This document shows positions 39,288 to 51,900 of a stretch of 64,000 nt of DNA, in pieces; the first letter of the stretch is position 1; each line of letters begins with the position of its first letter. The translations under genes were made by a program, and so were the position numbers. This stretch comes from Rotaria macrura. Lineage: Eukaryota; Rotifera; Eurotatoria; Philodinida; Philodinidae. The DNA lies in the NCBI GenBank assembly GCA_900239685.1, contig OENT01000417.1, positions 55,608 through 119,607 of the forward strand, in the 5' to 3' direction. Under the pieces are notes generated by a model. It did not search any database. It was not told the DNA's origin and saw only the letters and a program-made list of their open reading frames with translations.

Positions 39288-41880
39288 ATGTTTTCAGTAT
39301 TTCGTCGTGCTGCTTCAGCATCGCGCTCTGATTCGAATATAAAAGAAAATTCACCTGCGGATACTCATGGACGTAAAGCAGTTACTGAAAGTAATGGTTT
39401 TACTACACCAACTCTATCTTCAAATACGAATGGACTAAAACATCGTACATTATCTGGTATTTCATTATCATCATCATCAACGTCATCATTAGCAACATCA
39501 CCATTGCTTAACGTAACACGTCAACAAGAGAAACACGAATTACAGACACTTAATGACCGTTTGGCAGTTATTATTGATACTGTACGACGTCTTGAACAAG
39601 ACAATGAAAAATTACGAGTAAATTTTTTCATGATGAAAAAATCGAAGCATTCTTTTTCCACTTTGTATCTTATTTTTCAGAATATTGTCAAAACAAACTC
39701 TCAATCGTTTGAAACTGAAACATCGAAAGTTAAAGCGTTGTATGAAAATGAATTAGGTTTGTTGAAAAGATTTTAAAAACAATGATAAGAACAATTGCCT
39801 ATATTTAGATGATGCAAAAAAATTAATTGAAGAATTAGCACATGAAAAATCTCGTCTTGAAATCGAACTCGAAAAACATCTTAGTGAAAATACTGATTTA
39901 CAAGCAAAGTAAAATAGATCAAAAGTCTTCTATTCGTTTTTTCTCATGACATTATTTTTCGATTATTATTTCAGACTCTCACGTGTTGATCGTGATTCGC
40001 GTGGATACGATGCGCGTTTAAAACAATATGAAAATGAAATAGCTGAATTAAAAACTCGTTGTGACTCAATGATTTCGGATGCAACACGTAAAGTTCAAGA
40101 GAATGAAGTACATGAAAATTGTTTATGATCGTATGCGTTCTAAAGGTTTTTTCCAATTTCTTCTTCGCAGATGCTTCAAAATTTAAATAAGGATCTCGAA
40201 AAACAAACTATGGCATTGAAACGTCAACTTGAATCTGAAACATTATTGCGTATTGATCTCGAAAATAAAAATAAAACATTACGTGAACAACTAGAATTCA
40301 ATGAACAAGTTCATGCAACAGTATGTCAAACAACCTTTTTCCTTGTTTTTTCAAGAATAAATAATGAAAATAAAAACATTTTAGCACATCAAACAAATCA
40401 GAGATCAACAAGCCTATGAAATTTCACATAGTGATGGTCTACGAAAACAATATGATGATAAACTTCTACAAGAATTACAAGAATTACGAACACAAAACGA
40501 ACAAGAGATTGTTCTACTTCGAGAAGAAATAGCTTCACAATATGAGACAAAGGTTGGTGATGTTCGTCGGTACTCGAACAAAATAGTAAAATCGAATATA
40601 TAAAGATAGTCTGGTCGCGTCCGAAATGCAAGTGTAATCGATAATGTATTTAAAACATCAGTCTGAATGTGACACAGTAACAACTGTTATGAATACATGT
40701 AGAAAGAATCAAATGTATGATTTCTTCATTGTGAAGAAAACGACTGTGACAAAGCGTACTGTGTTCGTTGTACTTTTCGTTTCGTTCGTCAATATTATAT
40801 AGTGATCTATATTATTTAAAATTATGCTCATTTATTGATTTTTCTAGTTTGAAATGGTTCGTTACTATCTTGTTAGTTATTCTGAAACTTTGAAAATTTT
40901 TCGATAAAAAATTCTGGATTTTTAAACGTCGAGAAACATGACATGAAACTGGTGAAAAACTCTTTCTTTGATCCATACTTGGAAAAACTTCACTTCAATA
41001 TTTGTTAATTTTCCACAGAGAATAGTGTAGTGATAAAGCCACTAATTGTATCAAACGTTCGATTAAATTTCGATTGGTTAAAATGTGATATTCAATTAAT
41101 TGATCTCAACCGAGCAAATCTATCATAATTCAAAAGTTTCAGTTTATCAGTAGAAAAATTATTTGTGTATACATACAGCTAGCTCTTTCAGAACTACTGA
41201 TGTGATATTGTTTCTCTTTGAATTATGTATCAGACAGACTATTGTGCACATCTGAAAAATGAACCATGTGTCTATTGAATGTCTTTAGATTGAAGATCTA
41301 CATACAACTAATCGTCGTCATGTTGAACAAATAAATAATTATCGGACTGATTTAACATCCTATCGTGAACGTATTGAAGAAACAATCAAAAATCGTGATA
41401 TGTGTAATGAAAAAATGTTACAATTAGACCAACGTTGTCGAGATTTAGAAGATCGTACCTATCGTACTCAACAACAACAACAACAATCATTGATGGAACG
41501 TGATGATGAAATACAAAATCTTAAATTAATTATTGAACAAATGCAAAATGATTATCAAAATTTACTTGATACAAAGATTGGACTTGATCGAGAAATTTCA
41601 ACATACCGAAAATTACTCGATTCCGAAGAAGAACGGTAAGATATATATTACATCTGAATGAAAGTGAACTGGACGATTGATCTCCATTCTCATTAGGTTG
41701 AATATTGGTAGCCGATTAGCACCTACACCAAATATGAATGGTACAGAAATACCAACGATTAATGATGAATCCGTAGCAGTCGCTACACCGAGTACAATGA
41801 CACGACAACGTCATAAACGTGCACGTGTTGAAGTTGATGATGATGATGATATTATTCTTACGAATGGTAAAGAACATTGA
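39288..41880 (+). CDS. Lamin-type intermediate filament protein lacking a visible tail domain
   Basis: A nuclear-type intermediate filament protein. The ATG at 39288 begins a Ser-rich head (SSSSTSSLATSPLLN) followed by the coil 1A motif EKHELQTLNDRLAVIIDTV. Further exons carry heptad coil (LIEELAHEKSRLEIELEKHL, YENEIAELKTRC, NLNKDLEKQTMALKRQLE, LRKQYDDKLLQELQELRTQN) and the conserved rod end LLDTKIGLDREISTYRKLL + DSEEERLNI. The short tail has an NLS-like RQRHKRARVEV next to a DDDDD run, and a stop at 41880. The rod-end motif is diagnostic for intermediate filaments. The NLS and rod spacing suggest lamin descent, but no Ig-fold tail or CaaX box follows before CNIH4 begins at 42305. The 0.7 kb intron before 41288 holds no recognised exon. 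Confidence 0.85.
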
Positions 41881-42304
41881 AATAAAGAATAGCTTCTCGA
41901 ACGTTTGTTTTGTTGTATGATAACCCGGTTGTTAACTTTCTTTGAAAAAAAAACTAAAGAAACGGATAGTTCAGATACATTTCAACAAAAAACAAGAAGA
42001 TGTTCTCAGATTTTTTTTTCTGTTTTGCTTTTCTCTCTTATGTTAATACTATTAATGAAAAATTATCTTTGTTTAAACTCGATTGTTATAAATCAGATCG
42101 TTGTTCATTCTTGTTCTCGTTTACTTCAAATAGTGGATCTATAAGTTCAGATAAATTGATCAATAATAAAATACAACAAAATCTTCTTCTTTTGTGATCA
42201 TTTGATTATAACTGGAAAAAAAAAAGATGAACTGAAATAGATACACTTACACACATGGATTTTCGAGAGTGTTTAGATCTGTAAAAGCAACATAGACGAA
42301 GAAG

Positions 42305-42945
42305 ATGTCCACATCGGCTTTGTTATTTGGTTTTGCCATCGTTGATAATCTACTCCTACTATTTATCAGCATATTTAATGTAAGTTCTACTTCCTATAAA
42401 TGACAATTATCATATTCTCTACACTATTGCATACAGATTATAACATTATCCGATCTTGAAATCGAACTCATAAATGTTCAACAAGCTTGTAAAAAGTTGA
42501 ATCAAGTACGTATCAATCCATGCGTTCTTCTTTTTCTTGTACCAATGTTACACACACTATATGTTTTAGACGTTTTTACCAGAATTTGCCTTACACGTTA
42601 TTCTAACAATCTTTTTTATCATCAATAATAATTGGTTTCTTTTCATATTCAATGTTGTATTGGACCTTTACTTCGCTTACAAGTAGATCTTTTCTGATGA
42701 TCAATTCGTTGATATTAATCATTATTTTACTTTCCAGATATTTTAAATGGCTACCAGGTCAATTAGGTGTTTATGATCCTTTAGAAATCAATAATCGAAA
42801 AAAAATCAGAACAAATATAAAAGTAGAAGAAAAGAAACTAATTTTTATCCAATATTACCTAGTATATATGGTTTCATAGGAGATGTTCGTTCGATTATTG
42901 CTCTATCTAATCTGTTTTTTTCTTTATCTCTTTTTGTACGTATGA
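42305..42945 (+). CDS. CNIH4: Cornichon homolog 4, ER cargo receptor
   Basis: A cargo receptor for COPII export from the ER. Five small exons. MSTSALLFGFAIVDNLLLLF gives the first membrane helix; then IITLSDLEIELINVQQACKK and LNQ (the family's lumenal/cytosolic signature), TFLPEFALHVILTIFFIINN with helix 2, YFKWLPGQLGVYDPLEINNR, and KEMFVRLLLYLICFFLYLFL as the last helix, ending YV at TGA 42943-42945. The last exon needs a 66 bp intron that starts at GTAGAAG and ends at TTTCATAG (42879). Reading straight through instead gives a poorer, shorter end. The match is closest to CNIH4 rather than CNIH1-3 because of the ITLSDLE start and the short length. Confidence 0.88.
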
Positions 42946-43960
42946 TTACATTTTATAGTATAAACATATTGTCTTTAAATTTCTCTGTTGATAATTTTTA
43001 GACTGATACAAGCATTAATTTGAGATCATGTCAAGGAACAATAATTATCGTTCAGCATTGGACAAAGCAATCTCTCAATCAATAGAAAAAATTTTTTCTT
43101 TTATTGTTACTAATTACTAATTATAATTAAATAATTTCCTTCTTAATACACAGATGAAATATGTTTGTGCCGACAAGATCAAATCATTATTTCTGTATAA
43201 CATTCAATTGTAGATAGAACAAAGAGAGTATAGATCTTCGATCCAACACGATTAATTAGTTAACGAGTTATTCAATGTTTAGGGAAATAGTAGAACACTT
43301 CTTTGGCTTGAATTGGGGATAGTATTACAAATTTCCATTCAATGAGTCGTTAAATATTTTCCATATGGTTCAGTGAGAATCAACTTACGTAAAAATTTTG
43401 CCAAATGTATGTTAAATTCTACTTGTTTCTTTTTTCTTGTTCGTCAATATTTCATTGTGATTCAATTATCTAGAATCATTCGAAACATCAGGATCACAGT
43501 CTAAAATTGCCAGCACACATTGAACTTTGTTAGATTCCTTTCTATCTGAAATTTCCGGAGTGTACGATAAAATGTCGTCAAGATTTGAGTTTTTCAAATT
43601 TCCATGGCAATTATAAATACCGAAGACTATTTAAAAAGTGTCGAAAATGGGACGAACTGTTTTTCTGAGAAATTACGTGCAGAAATAAAATATACATAAA
43701 AGTAGCCCGATAAGACTAATGTTGAACTGATTGAACCTGATCAACAATCTATAAGTAACAAAACAACAAATGGATTCATCTTCTTTAGATGTCTCATTCA
43801 TTCAATTAGTATTTCATAACATCCGACTATGAGTAGTTACTAGACAATGGATTTTGTATCTCATGATAGAAAATAAAATAATGTTGAAGTCTATTGAGTT
43901 ATAAGTTAGTGATTCGTCATTGATAATTTTTTTAAATATTTTAGATTGGTTTTATTTTCA
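42946..43960. other. Intergenic, nothing recognised
   Basis: AT-rich sequence between CNIH4 and MTFMT. No supported exon or repeat. Confidence 0.5.
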
Positions 43961-46900
43961 ATGTGTATTCTTTCTGTTCGATGTATTGTCAGACGAAATT
44001 TTAATCTATGGAAATGTTCGTATTCAACTTCCAATATCAAACCGCTAAATGTTGCATTTTTTGGGTCGGATCTTTTTTCGATGCATATTCTTGAACATAT
44101 CTATAAATTATTGATCGATGATAAACCAAGAATCAAACACTTGGAAGTAGTAACTACTCCATCATCATCAAATATTGTCATGCACAGTGCTGAAAAACTT
44201 AAACTAAAAGTTCATACATGGCCAAATACTGATACTTTATTTTCAAATTCATCAATCGAATTCGATTTAGGTATCCTTGCTTCATTCGGTCAACTATTAC
44301 CTAAAAAATTAATCGAATCTTTTCCTTTGTAAGTAATATTGACTGTTTTTAAATCTTGATTTCTAAACATATGGTTTACATGTTTTTTTTTACTTATCTA
44401 CTAGAGGAATCATAAATGTTCATCCTAGTTTATTACCTCGCTGGCGTGGGAGTTCTCCATTGATGTATACGATTGCGAGTGGTGATACGATCGGTGGTGT
44501 TTCCATTATGGATATTCGACCCAAACAGTGAGTAAGTGTATAAGATTTAACTTCTCTTATGTTCTTTTGCTTTTTCTTGTCAATCTATAGTTTTGATATT
44601 GGACCTCTACTCATGCAACAAGCATTTCCTTTGTCCACGAATATAACTATGCTCGAATTATTGAACACGACTGCTAATATTGGTTGTTCATTGGTAAAAT
44701 ATACTAGAGTTTTCTGTTAGAAAATTATTGCTCATCTTTATTTAGTTGAATACTGTTCTCGAAGATCCAATCAAAGCACGGCACAATGCGCAAGAACAAG
44801 CATCGTCAGGAATTACCTACGGTAATCATAGAATAGAAGTATAATTAAATTCAACTATGTCAAAAATCGATCTTGAACTGCACGTATACACACCACTTAT
44901 ATGAATTTTTCAACATGACATTTCATGAACCAAAGAATCCATAGTCAATATCATAAAACTTGATCTTGATGCTTTGTTTTTCTAACTCTGACACGAAACT
45001 GTTTTCGGTTATTATGACAGATTATTTTCTAATGTATTTTTTCTCGACTTTGATGCTTCTAAGTAAAAACGATTTTTACAATAGATCCTGAAAGTACACT
45101 GTCTTACTGTTAGATCATTACAACTATCTGACATGAGGATGATCACTAAAGATTTAGAGATCTGGATTCGACAAGATGCTTGGTAAGGAGTTTCTCTCAG
45201 TTGTCTTGTGTAAAACTTCGTTTATTCGTAGTGTTTAATCAACTGGCATTACTATCGCTATTTACTTTAGTTCGAATGAGTTGAATGATTTGTCAGAAAA
45301 TATGAACTTCTCTTTTCAGTAATGAATAAAAGACTCTATAGATTAGTTCAAATAACACGCTAATTGCTTTCAGTGGCTCGAAATATCCCAACGGAAATAT
45401 TAACGAAGAAAACAGGTAATTTGATTGCTGAAGGATAGTTCTGAACATTTGTCATCGTATGTTCGGTTCGATCGAAAAATATAAGGCAGAAACGGTGGTG
45501 AGTGGCGACTAGAGGTGTAAGCCGAAGGTTAGCGGCTCATACAAAGTTTGAATTTTGTAAGGTTCTCAGCGGCCGGAAATCTTAATTAGTAAGACATTCC
45601 ACAACGGCTGCTATAAAACTTGAAATTTATTTTTCATGGCGGCGGCGCAATCTGATATTTATAAGTCTTTGCACTGCGGCGGCGGCTGAGTTTCATATTG
45701 ATAAATGTTTTTGTTGAGCTGTTTCTATTTATTTCAATCCCTGTTTACTGCCATTTGAAAATAGAATTTATGAAAAAACTGTATTTTTTGTTATGATACA
45801 ATGAAAAAACACATAAAGAGTATCAAGACAAACGAGTATTATAAACTATGCACATATCAAAGCATAAGACTAGAATAAAGTATAAAAACAAAAAAAAATA
45901 TAATAATATAGTCTGAAAATAATACGAATATTAATAATACACAAATGCTAGCCTATATAATTGAATGTATAAGTAAACAAGCGATACTATAGATCGAAAC
46001 TATTCGAATATCAATGACTAAAATAGCTTTAGGTTCGTATAAAAGTGTTTGTTTTTTTCTACTGGAAACACAGAATATTTTCTGCTTTTCGTCTCTTTTG
46101 TGAAAACAGTGTATGACTTATTCAAAATTTGAGATTAGAGGAAAGGAAAAACTTTTGATCATATTCGTAAAAATAACAGCGGCGGCGATTTCTAATATCG
46201 AAAATTTTTCTTGTGACAGTGGGAGCGGCTGAACTTGGTAATTTAATACAGCGGCTGCTGGACAGTACTTTAAATTATCTGGAATTTCATGACGGTGGCG
46301 GCTGAGCTGTACGGCTTACACCTTTAGTGCCGACATAGCCTTTCAAAAAGTAAAACCTAAACTTTCCATCACAAGTAACTAATTAGTAAGATTTCTTTTT
46401 GGTCAGAAATATGTATCTTATTATTGCATGTGGTCTAGTTTATCTGTGAATTATTGAATTTGTATATCTTGTTCGAAAACTGGACGGAGTCTAAAAATAG
46501 AAAGCATGTCTAGTAATATTTAATCCATCACAATTATTTTCTTTTCAGCTCACAAATTAAATAAACATGCATTTTACATCGATTGGTACAAGCATAGTGT
46601 TGAAGATATTGATCGATTATATCGAGCCTTAAATGATATTGTATGTTGTATTCCGGATACTAATATATGCCTGTTTCTTACGTGTCTCTCACCTTTTAGG
46701 CCAATCTTCGTACTAGTTTCCGTCAGAAACCTGTCCGTTTAAAATTGTTAATACAAATCAACGATCAACAAATGATCGATAATCTAAATATGGTATCTGT
46801 CGAACCAGGAACAGCAATCTATAATAAATCACTTGAATGTATATGCATTCGGTGTAAGGTAATCAAAATAGATGGAACATTTAAATTTCGATTTTCATCA

Positions 46901-47104
46901 TCATTACAACATGCTCTATTATTAATATTATTGTTATTCATCATTTAGAATGGTTGGATTGGATTTCAAAAAATAGCTTACCGAAAATCTATGCATGCAC
47001 GTGATTTTCAAAATGGATACATTAGTAAAATTGATCGATTTGTATTTGATTCAGTACATAATCCATTATTTGATCATATTTATGATCGACGTCTACATTC
47101 ATAG
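43961..47104 (+). CDS. MTFMT: Mitochondrial methionyl-tRNA formyltransferase
   Basis: Formylates initiator Met-tRNA in mitochondria using 10-formyl-THF. The ATG at 43961 gives an Arg-containing, acid-free N-terminus ([18 protein letters not shown]) that fits a targeting peptide. The formyltransferase fold follows: [36 protein letters not shown], and the catalytic block [18 protein letters not shown], with N and H of the Asn-His-Asp triad; the Asp is probably in HFDIGPLLM. After GITYA the coding resumes at about 46551 ([19 protein letters not shown]), then the C-terminal tRNA-binding domain with PGTAIYN and [20 protein letters not shown] + QNGYI, stop at 47102-47104. The 1.7 kb intron (about 44821-46550) hosts a hAT-like element, unlike the other short introns of the gene. 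Confidence 0.92.
45510..46326. mobile_element. hAT-like non-autonomous element in MTFMT intron, 817 bp
   Basis: The terminal inverted repeats are TAGAGGTGTAAGCCG on the left and, inverted, TAAAGGTGTAAGCCG on the right. The flanks are GTGGCGAC (45502-45509) and GTGCCGAC (46327-46334), an 8 bp target duplication with one mismatch. The interior is AT-rich but studded with GCGGC/GGCGGC modules, about nine clusters, a pattern that resembles subterminal transposase-binding repeats. It has no open frame of useful size. Confidence 0.85.
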
Positions 47105-48942
47105 TGTTGTCGTCTTTGTTTTCTCTTGTTTGTTCATCTAGTATTGTTTTGATAAATAAAGATAAAATGATAATAACAAAAGTTTTCTTGTTTCTAAACA
47201 AGAAATGTATAGAGACAAGTCTCATCAATTAAATAGATTGCTCGTATATTCAATGAAATTATCTCTTAACAAACAATGTAAATGAATCCATTTGCAAAAT
47301 ATATAGTTATGTGTTCAATCAATTTACTAATTGGTTCATCATGAGTGCAAAAAGATGTATCCTTATAGAAGAATTATCTACCAAGATTCACATATTGCGA
47401 GACAAAATCTTGAATGCTATTCGTAGATGTTCAGTAGAGGATAATTTTACTAGATATGCTTTACATCTAATCGAGGATGAAAGATCGATCACTGGTGGTA
47501 CCAAACATTGAACGTCTAGAGTTTAATTATTTGCAAGTTTCCTAAAAAGCTTGATAGATTCGTCGATCGGGATCACAATTAGTTCACATCTAACATATCA
47601 TCCATATTACGTATGCACCCAATATTTGACAAACAGTCAGTTCACTCTTTTCATTGATTCGTAGGATGCGTCCAATGCAAACTGACTTTTGCTTTTTCAT
47701 ACTTTCTTAGGTTCAGTTTTCGACACTAAGTACAAATCTGATTTGAGATCCCACCATTGACTCAAGCTTTTGTGGAGAAAAACTGAAAATAATGAGAGAA
47801 ATTTCGTATCGATACAATAGATTCTTTCGAAATTTGAAATTTAATAGATAAAAGAATAGAACTCGTCTTCATAAAATAGACATTTTTGTTCAGTTCGCAA
47901 AACTATATTGAACACATGCGTGAAGCTGATTAAAAATGTGACTTGAAAGTAAGTAAGCAAAATGATCGTTACTTCTTTCAGAAAAAGAACGTTTTCCAGC
48001 GTAAAACTCTTAAAATAAGTGCATGTCATGTGTAACACACTTGCCAATCATTTTTGATCATCATTATTGCTCATATTCTTTGAACCTTTCTAAAATTTCT
48101 CATCTGTCTCCCATTAGGTCTGGTATATAATTTTCTGCTACTTTCTAATTTGTTCTCAAAAGTTACAAGATAAAATGACTTTTAAAAAAAAGTAATATAT
48201 TGGTAGCTAGCGCCGTGTAGATCATTAAGAATCATGACATTCTGACATTAGAACGAAATCACATGAACAACTTTGTTCTACATGATAGTACTATTCATCG
48301 TCCTCCATTCAAGTGCACATGTTTGAGTGTGTTTGTACAAATCGAGCAAAATCATGTTACGACAGACGTTTTTTGTTTGACTTTCGAAAAGAAATTTACA
48401 CTTGTCCATGTCATTTTGTATTGTTTTCATTCGATTTCAACTCTTGACAGTTTCAAAAGACATTGCATATATATCTTGAATAGTATTGGCTGGTGGTTAT
48501 TGATTTGACGCTAGTACTTTAATATATATTCGACTAGATTACACTGGTGACTACAAATATTTATTGTACATCGAGCGCAATATCGAATTTATATGCTTCT
48601 GTAATACATGTCACAATTGACAGCTATTCTCATAATAGTGCGATTTTGATCGTATCACCATTTGAATATGAATGCACACAAAGTTTTCGTTTGTTCTATT
48701 GTTAATACTCAAAATTCTATAGCATCATTTGCAATATAACATGATTCCATCGATTTTATACGAGTATATTGTATTACCAAAAACCATATTTATACATTGA
48801 AATTTACAAAATAGATGTCACTGTAGTAATCATTTCTCGCTATTCCTCTACGACGGTGTCCACTTACAATAAAGAGAAGGAAAGAAAGAAAGAAAGAAAA
48901 GAATTTCATTTTGAATATCGTATTTTGAATATACATTTATCA
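47105..48942. other. Intergenic region, no gene supported
   Basis: Contains a 66-codon frame at 47311-47511 (SAKRCILIEELSTKIHILRD) that is charged and helix-like but isolated and unassigned. A GAAA repeat (AAGAAAGAAAGAAAGAAAAG) lies at about 48883-48900, just before the next start codon. Confidence 0.4.
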
Positions 48943-51900
48943 ATGCCGCTTACGTTTCCAGCATCAGTTGCTAAGAAAGTTCGGTAAGATAACATTAATT
49001 CTACCCAAAAAAGAAACTCCTATTATAATTATAGTCATATTATTATTTATACGTAGGTTGGCTCTATTGCACAAATGTAATAGTAGTCGAAAACGACGTG
49101 ACGATATAACAGTAGTTGATTATAGTCATGGAAATTTATCATCTGTACCAGAAGATATACTTCTACATGAAAATACATTAGAAGAACTTCATTTAGAAGC
49201 AAATTGTCTACAAGAATTACCTAAAGTATGAAAAAAGAATAAAATATATTTGAATCGATTCTAAGTTTTTATCTAGTGCCTATTTCAATGTCACGCGTTG
49301 CGTCATTTAATTTTATCTGATAATGAACTTGACTGTTTATCACCTTCTGTTTCAAGTCTTACGAATTTAGAACGTATAGATCTTAGTCGCAATGGTTTGT
49401 TTTGATTTTCTATTCTATTATGAAATGTACGATTCTTTTTCGTATCCAGATTTAATGTCACTACCAGATAATATTCGTTATTGTAAATTATTAACGTTCG
49501 TTGACTGTAGTTCAAATAGATTAGAAAGGTTGTTTCTTCTTATTTTCGTTTAGTTTGTTAAATGCATACTTTCGTTCTTGTTTAGATTATGTGAAGGATT
49601 AACAATGTTGATTAATTTAAAAGAATTATATTTGAATGATACTTTATTAGAATTTTTACCAGGCAATTTCGGACGGTAAGCAAAATATCTGAACTATATA
49701 ACTAATCAATCCTATTTAATAATCAATGTTGAATAGTCTAGTTTTTGACAAACTATCATTTTACACCTTTCCTATTTTACTATTGACTGTTATAAGTTAA
49801 GTCATACAAAGAAAAATATGAAACATGGATTGTTAAGACAATACTAAATAATCGCCATAAAGTTTCCACTAAATTTTTTGACAGACTCTACAAACAATAA
49901 GAAAACTGAGTTTTTATGATTTTATGGATTCTTTCCTATTTCAACATGGAATTAGTTCGATCGAACTAGAAGAATTTTGTTCAACAGCAAATTACTTTGC
50001 TAACTTTTCTCATTGATGAATTCATACAATTTCGACAGTGATAATAGTCAGTGAGATGACAGGAAAAAATGAAACAACAGATAAAGAAATTGTGAAGTCT
50101 CACATTTTTTAATCACTCCATCGTATGAAATCAGCTTCTTTAGTGTGAAATAGACATGTCATGAAAGTGTTCAGCTTGAATCAATGATTTACCCAGTAAA
50201 TATCTCTTAAAAACATAGAGCTCACTAATTATCAATAAACTGACTATGAACCTATAGGCAAAGCCTTGATCCTTGTAGAGTAGTAATTATTTTGCAGAAG
50301 TAGACGTCATAATATGATAACACAAACTTAGAAGTGATTTTTGGATTCATGAAATTTTTTATTGCTGTTAGTTTGAACAGTAAATAAGTATTCATCGAAT
50401 ATTATCTTTCTAGTTTGACTGAATTGAAAGTGTTAGAAATGCGTGCAACACGTATGCGATTGCTGCCGGTTACATTACCAAAGTTAACCAAACTTGAACG
50501 ATTAGATTTAGGTGCCAATTCATTTATAGAATTTGTAAGTTAAAAATGACAATAAATCTATTGTGAACAAGATTTTAAAAAAAATTTTTTTTTTCATTAC
50601 TTCTACTAGCCAAATGTTTTAACTAATCTTCCATCACTTACGGAACTATGGCTTGATTCAAATAAGTTGATATCCATCGATGATGTAAGTTGTTAATTTA
50701 TACATTTGTATGAATTTACTTATACTCATATTATCATTCTAGTAAAGGACAGAGTAACTAAGGTATTAAGCTTAATATCCCTTGCAAATCTATACATTTC
50801 ATGTTGTACACATTTTTTTTTCTCTCCACGATGTTGTCGCTCTCATTTTAATTTTAATTTTGTTCTTCAATTGATGTACTATTCCTGTATGTAATTTATT
50901 TAGTCGATTGATAAATTAACAAATTTAACTTTTCTTGATCTATCACAAAATCAATTAACTGAATTACCAAGTTCGATCGGTAATTGTAAATTAACGGATT
51001 TATATGTATCAGATAATTTTCTTATAACACTTCCGGATTCGATTGGTAAAGTAGAAAAACTCATTGTCCAACAGAAACTAGACGATATGCTTTATCTATT
51101 TGTTAAGTTAATTTAACTAGCTTAGAAAATTTAACAGCAAATAACAATCAACTTGAACGTTTGCCGTACAATATTGGAAAGTAAGAAAAATTTATAATAA
51201 GAAAACAAAAAGAGCGTTGTTCTGTTCTGTTTCCTTTTTTGTAATTAGTATGGCATCATTAGTTGAATTACATTTATCATTTAATAATTTAACAACAATA
51301 CCGACAAGCATTGGTTTATTACGTCATTTACAATTTCTTACATTAGATCATAATCAAGTTCAATCGATACCAGCAACTGTAAGAATATTGTTTTGAGATG
51401 AGTTTTTGCTATTCGACATTTTGTCATCGTCCTTTTTGTTTTCGATGCATAGATTGGCAGCTGTTCAAGTTTAAGTATACTTTCATTACGTTCGAATTCT
51501 TTAACAAATTTACCAGATGAAATCGGACGTTTATCATTACTAAGCGTATTGAATGTCAGCGGTAAGATTGCATTTTTTATTGTTGTATTACGCATAGAAT
51601 ATGTTTTTCTGTTACGAATAGGAAACTTGCTTCGATATTTACCTTGTACATTATTAAAACTTAAAAATTTACAAGCACTATGGATGAATGAAAATCAAGT
51701 AAGTTTCGATGTTTTAAATTTATATATATATGTGTATCTATTATTTTAATCTATAACTGAGCTGATAGAAAAGTCTGTTGTACGATACGGATCTTAGCAG
51801 TTCGTATGAGTCTGACATCGTATGAAATTTGATCGCTAGTGTTCGTTTCATCGATGAATGAAATGAAAACAGTTTTCTACTGACGAGAGAAAGAGAGAAC

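Noticed and set aside
42780-42879. Read-through C-terminus for CNIH4
   Set aside because: Using a 66 bp intron gives a last helix that matches the family much better.
47311-47511. 66-codon plus-strand frame as a small gene
   Set aside because: Isolated, no family, no paralog and no splice context; kept only as a note in the intergenic entry.
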